From Solirubrobacterales bacterium (GTDB lineage Bacteria; Actinomycetota; Thermoleophilia; Solirubrobacterales; 70-9): a stretch of DNA of 64,000 nt. The stretch lies in assembly GCA_025450585.1 (NCBI GenBank), contig JANWHD010000046.1, positions 1-64,000 of the forward strand. The letters run 5' to 3'. Below are positions 1 through 7,151 of the stretch, piece after piece (within the stretch, counting starts at the first letter, position 1; every line of letters starts with the position of its first letter). Under the pieces are notes generated by a model. It saw nothing but the letters and a program-made list of their open reading frames with translations, was not told the DNA's origin and did no database searches. Both the position numbers and the translations under genes were made by a program.

Positions 1-1623
1 GCGGTCGACGTCGTCTTCCTCGCCCAGGAGATCGTCGTCGGCTTCTCCAGCTACCCGACCGAGGAGATCGCCGCCAACGCCGGCTCCTTCCGCCAGCTCG
101 GGCTCGGGTACGCGAACCTCGGCGCGCTGCTGATGTCCGACGGCCTGCCCTACGACTCCGAGGAGGGCCGCAACGTCGCCGCCGCGATCACAGCGCTGAT
201 GACCGGCCGCGCCTACCGCCAGTCGGCGCTGATCGCGGCCGGGGCGACCGGGCCCTACGAGGAGTACGAGCGCAATCGCGAGCCGCACAACGGCGTGATG
301 CGGATGCACCGCGACGCCTCCTACGACATCGACCCGACCGGGATCAAGGGCGAGCTGCTCGAGGCGGCGCAGCGCTCCTGGGACGAAGCGGTCGAGCTCG
401 GCGAGGAGCACGGCTACCGCAACGCGCAGGCGACGGTGCTGGCGCCGACCGGCACGATCAGCTTCCTGATGGACTGCGACACGACCGGGATCGAGCCCGA
501 CTTCTCGCTGGTCAAGTTCAAGGAGCTGGTCGGTGGCGGGCAGATGACGATCGTCAACAAATCGGTGCCGCTGGCGCTGCGCACGCTCGGCTACGCCGAG
601 CCGCAGGTCGAGCAGATCGACGCCCACATCGCCGAGAACGCGACGATCATCGGCGCGCCCGGCCTCGAGGAGGAGCACCTGCCGATCTTCGATGTCGCGG
701 TGGGAGAGCGGGCGATCTCCCACACCGGCCACATCGACATGATGGCGGCGACGCAGCCCTTCATCTCGGGAGCGATCTCCAAGACGGTCAACCTGCCGCA
801 GTCGGCGACGATCGATGACATCGCCGACGCCTACACGCGCGGCTGGAAGGGCGGGCTGAAGGCGCTGGCGATCTACCGCGACGGCTCCAAGACCGCGCAG
901 GCGCTGCGCACCGACGCGCAGGAGGAGAAGGGAGCCGAGGCTGTCACCGAGGTCGCCGCACCCGTGCGCAAGAAGATGCCGCGCGAGCGCGAATCGATCA
1001 CCCACAAGTTCTCGATCGCCGGCCACGAGGGCTACATCACCGCCGGCAAGTACGAGGACGGCAACGTCGGGGAGATCTTCCTCACCGACATCGGCAAGGA
1101 GGGCTCGACGATGCGCGGGCTGCTCAACGCCTTCGCCACGGCGATCTCGATCGGCCTGCAGTACGGGGTGCCGCTGGAAACCTTCGTGCGCAAGTTCAGC
1201 TACATGCGCTTCGAGCCCGAGGGCATCACCGGCAACCCGGAGATCCCCTTCGCCAAGTCGATGCCCGACTACATCATGCGCTGGCTCGGCAGCCGCTTCA
1301 TCGAGGACACCGACGTGCTCGAGGACCTGGGCATCCTCACCCCGGAGGTGCGGGCCAAACGGGACGCCGAGACGACCCAGCTCGGCCTCGGGATCGACAC
1401 CAGCGGCGGCAGCGCGGGCCCGGCCAACGGCGGGAACGGAGGCAACGGCCACTCCAAGCCCGTCCCGGCCGCGGCGGCCTTCACCGAAACCCCACCGGTG
1501 GTCCCCGCCAAGATGTCCGGCCTCGACCTCGGCCCCGCCTGCGAGCAGTGCGGCGGAATGATGCAGCGGACGGGCAGTTGCTACACGTGTTCTTCGTGCG
1601 GCAACAACACCGGCTGCGGCTGA
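1..1623 (+). CDS. nrdJ: Vitamin B12-dependent (class II) ribonucleotide reductase, C-terminal part
   Basis: Reduces ribonucleotides to deoxyribonucleotides using adenosylcobalamin, in the cytoplasm. The frame is open from base 1, so the N-terminus lies outside the window; about 540 residues are visible. The class II features seen are the barrel segment around LAPTGTISFLMDCDTTGIEP, a domain beginning near EGYITAGKYEDGNVGEIF, and a C-terminal cysteine tail (CEQC, CYTC, CSSC) of the kind that re-reduces the active site. A low-complexity Gly/Asn/Pro linker precedes that tail. The family is well recognised; only the start is missing. The gene stops at TGA 1621-1623, and an accessory patch of lower GC follows. 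Confidence 0.95.
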   Translation, partial: AVDVVFLAQEIVVGFSSYPTEEIAANAGSFRQLGLGYANLGALLMSDGLPYDSEEGRNVAAAITALMTGRAYRQSALIAAGATGPYEEYERNREPHNGVMRMHRDASYDIDPTGIKGELLEAAQRSWDEAVELGEEHGYRNAQATVLAPTGTISFLMDCDTTGIEPDFSLVKFKELVGGGQMTIVNKSVPLALRTLGYAEPQVEQIDAHIAENATIIGAPGLEEEHLPIFDVAVGERAISHTGHIDMMAATQPFISGAISKTVNLPQSATIDDIADAYTRGWKGGLKALAIYRDGSKTAQALRTDAQEEKGAEAVTEVAAPVRKKMPRERESITHKFSIAGHEGYITAGKYEDGNVGEIFLTDIGKEGSTMRGLLNAFATAISIGLQYGVPLETFVRKFSYMRFEPEGITGNPEIPFAKSMPDYIMRWLGSRFIEDTDVLEDLGILTPEVRAKRDAETTQLGLGIDTSGGSAGPANGGNGGNGHSKPVPAAAAFTETPPVVPAKMSGLDLGPACEQCGGMMQRTGSCYTCSSCGNNTGCG

Positions 1624-1633
1624 CAGGACGAAA

Positions 1634-2392
1634 TTGGCGCCCAAGGAAATTCGCGAGGCAAGTGAGCAGGTAGAGCGAGAAACGGCAAAGCTGGCCGAGT
1701 TCGGCCAGCTGAATCCACACATTGCGAACACACTGCGTGCCCACGTTGCGAGTGCCTCAACGCAAGCCAACCTCCAGCCGTCTGCTGACGACATCGCTCG
1801 GATCAGACTGCTGTTGAAAGCGCAAAGCGCCTCTCAGAAACCAAGAGGGCGAGTGGCGCCCGCAGCAAGTCCTGGTACGGCTAAACGCACATCGCGGCGC
1901 GTCAGGCGAATACGGTTCGATGAACATATAGCAGGCGCGTGGTCAGACGCCATCGCTCCTCCGTACTGCGCTTTCTCAAAGAGACGGGGCTTTCCATCGG
2001 GCTTCGTGAGCTAATCGAAGTTGAGATGCGACTCGGAAAGAAAACGGAATCGGACCGCAAACACGCCGCATACAGTGCCCGCAACCTGATGGAGGAAGTT
2101 GCGGATCATCTCTTTCCGTCAACTTCAAAGACCCATATGGACCGCAGCAGTGGGGAGCACTCGCTGGGTGCGAAAGACCACAAGAACCGTCTGATTGCCT
2201 TCGTTGAGAAGCGCCTAGAAGGACAGTTGGATGGTCATGATTTTCGGGCTTTCGTGGCAACGATGGACGCGGTAATGCGGTGGACGGGAAAGCGGACCTC
2301 ACGGCGCCTGCACACTCGAGCATGCAGAGCATTCGTACACGCGGATGCTCGAGGCCTTGGCAATGGTCGCTCGCGCAAACGCAGTTCGCTGA
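1634..2392 (+). pseudogene. Frameshifted HEPN-like accessory gene
   Basis: The coding signal jumps between two frames. It starts in frame 2 (TTG 1634, reads to about FDEHIAGAWSDAIAPP), moves to frame 1 near 1965 (RFLKETGLSIGLRELIEVEM, ARNLMEEVADHLFP) and returns to frame 2 near 2285 (HGACTLEHAEHSYTRMLEAL), ending at TGA 2390-2392. The joined product would be about 250 residues. The last part (WTGK, then GPHGACTLEHAEHSY) resembles the C-terminal helices of HEPN or pPIWI-associated nuclease-like proteins, but this is memory-based pattern matching. GC is lower than in nrdJ, which fits an acquired and decaying gene. Assembly errors could produce the same picture. Confidence 0.45.
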
Positions 2393-2405
2393 CGACCCAA
2401 GCCAT

Positions 2406-2897
2406 TCACCTCTCGCCGCGAGCCTCTCGCAGGCGCTGCAAGTCGATCAGGTCCTGCGGTCGCCCCGCGTGCTCCTTGAGAGCGACCAGCCCATCGTAGT
2501 CCACGACCTTGAGGGTCAGACCGCCGATCTCGGCATTGACCGCCGTCGGCGAAAGTTTCTCCCACAGTGGGTCGTCGCCGATCCACTGCATGACGTCGAA
2601 GTGCCCAAGCCTGGTGTTCAGCACCCAGTTGCCGCCGAGCGCCAAGGCACCGGGGTCCAGGGGGTCTGGAAGCTCACCGTCCTCGAACTCCTCTGCCCCA
2701 TCGACATGGGCATCGAGCGTAGTAAGCACCTTGGCCAGTTTCGCGAGATTGCGGGGTTCGGGATTGGGCACGATGTCGACGTCCTTCGTCCCTCGCACGA
2801 ACCCGTGAAAGCCGACCGCAACACCGCCGATGATCAGAAACTCGACCTCTTCCCGGACGAGGGCCTCGAGGATTCCCTGTATGTCCAACTCAGGCAC
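2406..2897 (-). CDS. Nucleotidyltransferase-fold protein (MNT/AbiEii-like)
   Basis: A 163-residue protein with the minimal nucleotidyltransferase core: GG at residues 24-25 (FLIIGGVAVGFHGF) followed by T37-K-D39-V-D41, the two acidic residues expected to bind metal. A second half (GLTLKVVDYDGLVALKEHAG) matches the usual C-terminus of such antitoxin- or toxin-like NTases. It starts at GTG 2897 and overlaps the stop of the small upstream gene by 8 bases, so the two are probably translationally coupled. The family occurs in toxin-antitoxin loci; whether this pair is one is inferred from arrangement only. Confidence 0.75.
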   Translation of the reverse strand: MPELDIQGILEALVREEVEFLIIGGVAVGFHGFVRGTKDVDIVPNPEPRNLAKLAKVLTTLDAHVDGAEEFEDGELPDPLDPGALALGGNWVLNTRLGHFDVMQWIGDDPLWEKLSPTAVNAEIGGLTLKVVDYDGLVALKEHAGRPQDLIDLQRLREARGER

Positions 2898-3063
2898 CGC
2901 GCTGGCGACGCCCGGCCTCGGCCACCCGGGACATGAACCTGGACAACTCGATGACTTGCTCCGCGCGCTGAGAAGGCGTCAGCTCCATGTAGTCGCGGCG
3001 CAGGGCGACGCGCTCGGCCTTTCCATCGGGCGTCCAGTTCCCGGTTCGCTTGGGGCGATCCAT
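2890..3063 (-). CDS. 57-residue partner of the nucleotidyltransferase
   Basis: A short ORF read from ATG 3063 to TGA 2890. The product begins MDRPKRTGNWTPDGKAERVA and continues with LTPSQRAEQVIELSRFM and an Arg-rich end. It is charged and helical, with no signal peptide. It overlaps the downstream nucleotidyltransferase by 8 bases. Small proteins ending in a helix of the type RxxxxxxLSRFxxxxA are often found just before this kind of NTase, so it is probably real despite its size. Its role may be regulator or antitoxin partner, but nothing in the sequence settles this. Confidence 0.6.
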   Translation of the reverse strand: MDRPKRTGNWTPDGKAERVALRRDYMELTPSQRAEQVIELSRFMSRVAEAGRRQRGA

Positions 3064-3101
3064 GCCCAAAAAGGTACATCTACGCTCGGAGAGCGCAGCG
3101 G

Positions 3102-4442
3102 TCAGTCGAGGATCACTTCGGCGTTGTTGCGCGGGGTCTCGGTGATGGCGCGGCGGAAGATTCGCTCTGACTTGGCCTTGGCGGGGCGGATCTGGTGGCG
3201 CTTGACCAGCTCGCGGAGGACGACGGCCATCTCGAACTGTGCGAAGGAGGCTCCGAGGCAGCGGCGGACGCCGCCGCCGAAGGGGATCCAGGTGTAGGTG
3301 CCGGGCGGGTTGTCGAGGAAGCGCTCGGGGAGGAAGCGCTGGGGCTCGGGGTAGACCTCGGGGTTGCGGTGTGCGAGGTAGACGCAGGGGGCGACCGAGA
3401 CGCCCGCCGGCAGCTCGTAGCCGCCGATCTCGACCGGCTCGGTGAGCTTGCGCAGGACCAGGGAGATGACCGGGCGCAGCCGCAGCGTCTCCTGGATCGT
3501 CGCGGTCAAGTACGCGTCGTGGCCGTCCTCGACGTCGCTGCGCAGGCGGTCGAGCTTCTCCGGGTGGCGGGAGAGCCGCTCCACCGCCCAGGAGAGCGAG
3601 GTCGCCGTCGTCTCGTGGCCGGCGACCAGAAGCGTGAGCAGCTCGTCGCGCATCTCCTCGTCGCTCATAGGGCTGCCGTCCTCATGGCGGGCACCGACGA
3701 GCAGCGAGAGAACGTCGTCGCGCTCCTCCAGGTCCTCGGCGCGGCGGCGCTCGGCTATCTCCCGGTAGATCAGCCCGTCGACCCGGTCGATGCGGCGGCG
3801 GAAGGGGCCAAACCCGCGCACCCGCTCGGGTCCAATCAGCAACAGGGGAAGGAGGGCCGCGGGATTGGTCGTCAGGTCGAGGAACTCGCGCAACGCCTCG
3901 CGCAGCTCGGCTAGCCTCTCGCCCTCCCGCACCCCGAAGACCGTGTTGAGGATGATCTCGAGCGTGAGCGCCTGCATCCGCGGCCGCAGCGCGTAAGGCT
4001 TGCCGCGTGGCCAGCTCTCGATCTCCTGCTCGGCGATCTCCGTCATCGCCTGCTCGTAGCCCTGCATCCTCTCCCCGTGGAAGGGGGGGAGCAGCAGCTT
4101 GCGTTGGCTCATGTGCGGCTTCTCATCTAGGACGAGGACCGAGTTCCGGCCCAGCACAGTGGCGAGGATTTCGTTGCCCTCGCCGGCGTGGAAGACCTTG
4201 GGGTCGCCGGTGAAGACCTGCTTGATCGCCTCCGGGTCGGCGAGGATCACCCACGTCCCTTCGTAGGCGATGCGGATCGTGAACATGTCGCCGTAGCGGT
4301 CCTGGCAGCCGTAGAGCACCCGCCTCGCCTGGCGCGACCAGATCGCGGTCTGGATCGGCTTCGGCAGCGGCGGGCCGGGCGGCAGCCCTCGCTCAGGCGC
4401 CCGGATCGCCGGCCGCGGAGCGGTTGTAGTGGCTGCCTCCAT
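3102..4442 (-). CDS. Cytochrome P450
   Basis: Haem-thiolate monooxygenase of about 446 residues, the normal length for a soluble bacterial P450. All hallmarks are visible: the I-helix oxygen-binding motif AGHETTATSL, the K-helix ExxR (ETLRLRP), the PERF region (RFLPERF) and the haem loop FGGGVRRCLG with the axial cysteine near residue 395. I chose ATG 4442 (MEAATTTAPRPAIRAPERGL); the frame stays open upstream to 4709 but that part overlaps the excalibur gene in another frame and has no P450 features. The proline-rich start (GLPPGPPLPKP) is typical. No ferredoxin or reductase gene is adjacent, so the substrate and redox partner are unknown. Confidence 0.95.
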   Translation of the reverse strand: MEAATTTAPRPAIRAPERGLPPGPPLPKPIQTAIWSRQARRVLYGCQDRYGDMFTIRIAYEGTWVILADPEAIKQVFTGDPKVFHAGEGNEILATVLGRNSVLVLDEKPHMSQRKLLLPPFHGERMQGYEQAMTEIAEQEIESWPRGKPYALRPRMQALTLEIILNTVFGVREGERLAELREALREFLDLTTNPAALLPLLLIGPERVRGFGPFRRRIDRVDGLIYREIAERRRAEDLEERDDVLSLLVGARHEDGSPMSDEEMRDELLTLLVAGHETTATSLSWAVERLSRHPEKLDRLRSDVEDGHDAYLTATIQETLRLRPVISLVLRKLTEPVEIGGYELPAGVSVAPCVYLAHRNPEVYPEPQRFLPERFLDNPPGTYTWIPFGGGVRRCLGASFAQFEMAVVLRELVKRHQIRPAKAKSERIFRRAITETPRNNAEVILD

Positions 4443-4515
4443 CGTGCCTCCACCAGAGGCTAGTGGCAGGTGGGCCCCGTCGTGTGAGATGCGTCTCGTA
4501 TCCGGTACGCGCCGG

Positions 4516-4737
4516 TTACGGAAGGTCCTCGCAGGCGAGGCCGTCGCGGTCGGCGTCGAGGCGGTGCGGGTCGCGTCTCGGGTGGTGCTTCTTGTAGAAG
4601 CGCTGTGCCTGCGCCTGCGTCGAGAAATCCGAGCAGTCCCGGTCGCGGAAGGCCGCGGCCGGCGCGGCGGTGAAAGCCAGGGCAAGCAGGGCGGCGGCCA
4701 GGACCACACTGGCGAGGCGAAGGATTTGGGTCTTCAC
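4516..4737 (-). CDS. Secreted excalibur calcium-binding domain protein
   Basis: A 73-residue precursor. Residues 1-29 form a signal peptide (MKTQILRLASVVLAAALLAL, ending ...APAAA). The mature part is a single excalibur domain: RDRDCSDFSTQAQAQRFY followed by the DADRDGLACEDLP ending. The D-x-D-x-D-G-x-x-C-E core resembles an EF-hand loop and is expected to bind calcium, with the two cysteines forming a disulphide. It acts outside the cell, probably at the wall. It lies upstream of the P450 on the same strand with a 73-base gap, so co-transcription is possible. Confidence 0.85.
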   Translation of the reverse strand: MKTQILRLASVVLAAALLALAFTAAPAAAFRDRDCSDFSTQAQAQRFYKKHHPRRDPHRLDADRDGLACEDLP

Positions 4738-4785
4738 AGGGTTTCCTCTCGGAATTGCGTTCCTCGGGCATCGGCAGCATAGTGC

Positions 4786-4998
4786 TCAGCCGGGGGACGA
4801 AATCCGGACGAGCAGGCGGCTACCGCAGAACAGCTGGGCGGAACCGTCCTCGAAGCGGTGGAGACGGAGGATGCGAGCGGAGGCGCACTCCAGCCGGACA
4901 GCTGACATCGCGGGGGCGGAAGGAGTCCTTCCGCTCGCGATCGCGAGCGCTGCTACAACGATTGCCAGTGCGATTGAGAACCTCAGTCGAGTCTTCAT
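4786..4998 (-). CDS. Small secreted hypothetical protein
   Basis: A 70-residue protein starting at ATG 4998 (MKTRLRFSIALAIVVAALAI). It has a clear N-terminal signal or membrane segment followed by a short domain with two cysteines (LECASARILR and LFCGSRLLV). No family is recognised. The much longer open frame upstream (to 6153) is the antisense shadow of the esterase gene, so the internal ATG was chosen. It diverges from the esterase gene; about 96 bases between the two starts must hold both promoters. Confidence 0.55.
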   Translation of the reverse strand: MKTRLRFSIALAIVVAALAIASGRTPSAPAMSAVRLECASARILRLHRFEDGSAQLFCGSRLLVRISSPG

Positions 4999-5094
4999 GT
5001 CCCGTCTAAGGGCTCGCGCCGGGCGGTCTCTCCCCCGCCGGTACCCGAAAGGTGACTTTCCCGGCTGCCGTCCATCGCATAGCCTGCGGGCGCC

Positions 5095-6147
5095 GTGGCA
5101 CCCCCACAGCCTCCCCCCCGCGTGCAGCACTGGGTCGCCCGCCGCGCCTGCGGCCTGCGGCCGCGGACGCTGCGCCGGGTCCTCGGCCAACCGCCGAGGC
5201 TCGACGGACAGGAGCTGGCACCCGACATCCAGATGCTGCTGCGATTGGCGGCGCTCGAAGGGGAGTTCTCGCTGGTCGAGGGACGGACGGTCGAGCAGGC
5301 GCGGGCGGAGAACCTGGCCGGGGTCCCGGTCGTCTGCGGGCCGCCGCTGCTGATGGCCCGGGTGGAGAACATGGTCATCCCGGGACCGGCCGGCCAGATC
5401 TCCGCGCGTCTCTACGTCGCGCTCGGCGCATCGCGGTCGCCGCAGCCGCTGCTCGTCTACTACCACGGCGGCGGCTGGGTGATCGGCGACCTGGAGACCC
5501 ACGACGGGCTCTGCCGCTTCCTCGCCGAGCACAGCGGCTGCCGGGTGCTCTCGATCGACTACCGCCTCGCCCCCGAGCACCCGTTCCCGGCGCCGGTCGA
5601 AGACGCGGTCGCGGCCTTCGGCTGGGCCGCGGAGCACGCGGGCGAGCTTGGCGCCGACCCGGCGCGAATCGCGGTCGGCGGCGACAGCGCCGGGGGAAAC
5701 CTCGCGGCGGCGGTCTGCCTGCAGACGCGCGACGGCGGGCCCCAGCCGGCGATGCAGTTGCTCCTCTACCCCGTCACCGATGCGGTTGGCGGCCAGGCCT
5801 CGCGCGACGTCTTCGCCGAGGGCTTCCTGCTGACCCGCAACGACATGGACTGGTTCGAGGGCCACTACATCCCCGACGGCTGCGACGAAAGCGACCCGCG
5901 GATCTCGATGATGCGAGCGCCCGACGTCTCCAACCTGCCTCCGGCCTACGTCGCCACCGCCGGGTTCGACCCGCTGCGCGACGAGGGCGAGGTCTACGCG
6001 TCGCGGATGCGCGAGGCAGGCGTGAAGGTGGCGCTGCAGCGCCACCCGGGGTTGATCCACGGCTTCGCCAACCTGACCGCGATCTGCCCCAGCGCCCGCA
6101 CGGCGATGCTCGGAATCGCCGGCGCCCTCCGCATGAGCCTGTCCTGA
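5095..6147 (+). CDS. Alpha/beta hydrolase, hormone-sensitive lipase family esterase
   Basis: Carboxylesterase of about 350 residues, GTG start. The HSL-family oxyanion motif is present (YYHGGGWVIGDLETHD), the nucleophile elbow is GDSAGGN, the acid lies in the GFDPLRDEG region and the catalytic histidine in HPGLIHGFA. An N-terminal cap of about 90 residues precedes the first strand, as in this family. Expected to hydrolyse short acyl esters in the cytoplasm. No operon partner; followed by a 140-base gap that carries the csoR-type operator. Confidence 0.92.
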   Translation: MAPPQPPPRVQHWVARRACGLRPRTLRRVLGQPPRLDGQELAPDIQMLLRLAALEGEFSLVEGRTVEQARAENLAGVPVVCGPPLLMARVENMVIPGPAGQISARLYVALGASRSPQPLLVYYHGGGWVIGDLETHDGLCRFLAEHSGCRVLSIDYRLAPEHPFPAPVEDAVAAFGWAAEHAGELGADPARIAVGGDSAGGNLAAAVCLQTRDGGPQPAMQLLLYPVTDAVGGQASRDVFAEGFLLTRNDMDWFEGHYIPDGCDESDPRISMMRAPDVSNLPPAYVATAGFDPLRDEGEVYASRMREAGVKVALQRHPGLIHGFANLTAICPSARTAMLGIAGALRMSLS

Positions 6148-6255
6148 GGTCATGCGGCCGGTGCATATCTGCGTCCTCGGTCGCTCACGTGCAGAGCACG
6201 CTTCGCTCCCTGCATCCTTGATCTGCTTGACCGCATGACTTCACGACGTCTTTTT

Positions 6256-6270
6256 TACCCCCGGGGGGTA
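6256..6270. promoter_or_regulatory. CsoR-type operator
   Basis: A near-perfect palindrome TACCCCCGGGGGGTA lies 18 bases before the start of the DUF4396 gene. Runs of C and G framed by TA are the known binding signature of CsoR-family repressors. A CsoR-like gene is the second gene of the operon downstream, so autoregulation is the natural reading. Confidence 0.8.
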
Positions 6271-6272
6271 TG

Positions 6273-6278
6273 TAGAAT
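6273..6278 (+). promoter_or_regulatory. Probable -10 element of the DUF4396-csoR operon
   Basis: TAGAAT directly follows the operator. It would place transcription start at about 6285, within three bases of the ATG at 6288, so the mRNA may be leaderless or nearly so. The operator would then occupy the -35/-10 spacer and block RNA polymerase when bound. Confidence 0.5.
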
Positions 6279-6287
6279 TGCGATCCT

Positions 6288-6863
6288 ATGGAGACCGCAG
6301 CCCACCATCACCACCACGAGATGCCGACGGAGGGGGCAGCCCTCACCGCCGTCGCGATCAGCGCCACCCTCCACTGCCTGACGGGGTGCGCGATCGGAGA
6401 GGTGGCCGGCCTCGCGATCGGGACCGCGGCCGGCTTCTCGGACCTGGGCACGATCGTCCTCGCGGTCGCCCTCGCCTTCCTCTTCGGCTACACGCTGACG
6501 AGCGTGCCGCTGCTGCGCGCAGGAATGGCGCTCTCAGCCGTGATCCCGATCGCTCTCGCCTCCGACACGCTCAGCATCGCGACGATGGAGATCGTCGACA
6601 ACGTCATCGTTCTAACGATCCCCGGCGCGATGGAGACGGGCCTCGGCGACCTGCTCTTCTGGGGCAGCCTCTCCTTTGCCCTGGTCATCGCCGGAGCCGT
6701 GGCGATGCCCGTGAACCGCTGGCTGATCGCCCGCGGAAAGGGGCACGTCGCGGTGCACGAAACCGGGATCCACGGTGGGCCCCCGGTCAGGCTCGTCGCC
6801 TACGCGGCCGCCGCGGCCGGCGTCTTCGGCAGCGCCGTGCTGATCGCGGAGCTGCTCTCGTGA
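6288..6863 (+). CDS. DUF4396 membrane protein
   Basis: A 191-residue integral membrane protein. It starts METAAHHHHHEMP, a His-rich segment likely to bind metal, then has about five hydrophobic helices including ATLHCLTGCAIGEVAG and ETGLGDLLFWGSLSFALV, the pattern of DUF4396 proteins. Function of the family is not established; the His/Cys content, the CsoR-type operator and the co-transcribed repressor suggest a role in copper or other metal handling at the membrane (inference). The stop overlaps the downstream GTG (GTGA). Confidence 0.8.
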   Translation: METAAHHHHHEMPTEGAALTAVAISATLHCLTGCAIGEVAGLAIGTAAGFSDLGTIVLAVALAFLFGYTLTSVPLLRAGMALSAVIPIALASDTLSIATMEIVDNVIVLTIPGAMETGLGDLLFWGSLSFALVIAGAVAMPVNRWLIARGKGHVAVHETGIHGGPPVRLVAYAAAAAGVFGSAVLIAELLS

Positions 6864-7150
6864 CCGCGGCGACGATCCACGGCTACACCGAGGACCGCGA
6901 CGCGGTGCTGAAGCGGCTGCGCCGGATCGAGGGCCAGGTGCGCGGCGTCGAGCGTATGGTCGAGGAGAACCGCTACTGCATCGACGTCGTCACCCAGGTG
7001 ACGGCGATCCAGGCGGCGCTCGACAAGGTCGCGCTCGAGCTGCTCTCCGACCACGCCGCGCACTGCGTCGCCGGCGCCGAGGGCGACCGCCAGGAGCAGC
7101 GGACCGAGGAGCTGATGGCAGCGGTCAAGCGCCTGCTGCGACGCGGCTGA
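6860..7150 (+). CDS. csoR: CsoR-family metal-sensing repressor
   Basis: A 96-residue all-helical DNA-binding repressor. The N-terminal helix reads LKRLRRIEGQVRGVERMVEE, typical of the CsoR/RcnR family. The ligand set is Cys40 (RYCIDVV), His65 and Cys69 (DHAAHC), with the same 25- and 4-residue spacing as the Cu(I) site of Mycobacterium tuberculosis CsoR, so copper sensing is likely. Binding of Cu(I) would release it from the operator at 6256-6270 and derepress this operon. GTG start, 4-base overlap with the DUF4396 gene. It ends one base before the convergent ABC permease gene. Confidence 0.92.
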   Translation: MTAATIHGYTEDRDAVLKRLRRIEGQVRGVERMVEENRYCIDVVTQVTAIQAALDKVALELLSDHAAHCVAGAEGDRQEQRTEELMAAVKRLLRRG

Positions 7151-7151
7151 G

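Noticed and set aside
2280..2936. A 218-codon plus-strand frame over the nucleotidyltransferase
   Set aside because: Antisense to an NTase with intact catalytic motif; only its first residues touch the decayed HEPN-like gene.
4786..6153. A 455-codon minus-strand frame
   Set aside because: All but the last 70 codons are antisense to the esterase; only the short secreted protein at 4786-4998 was kept.
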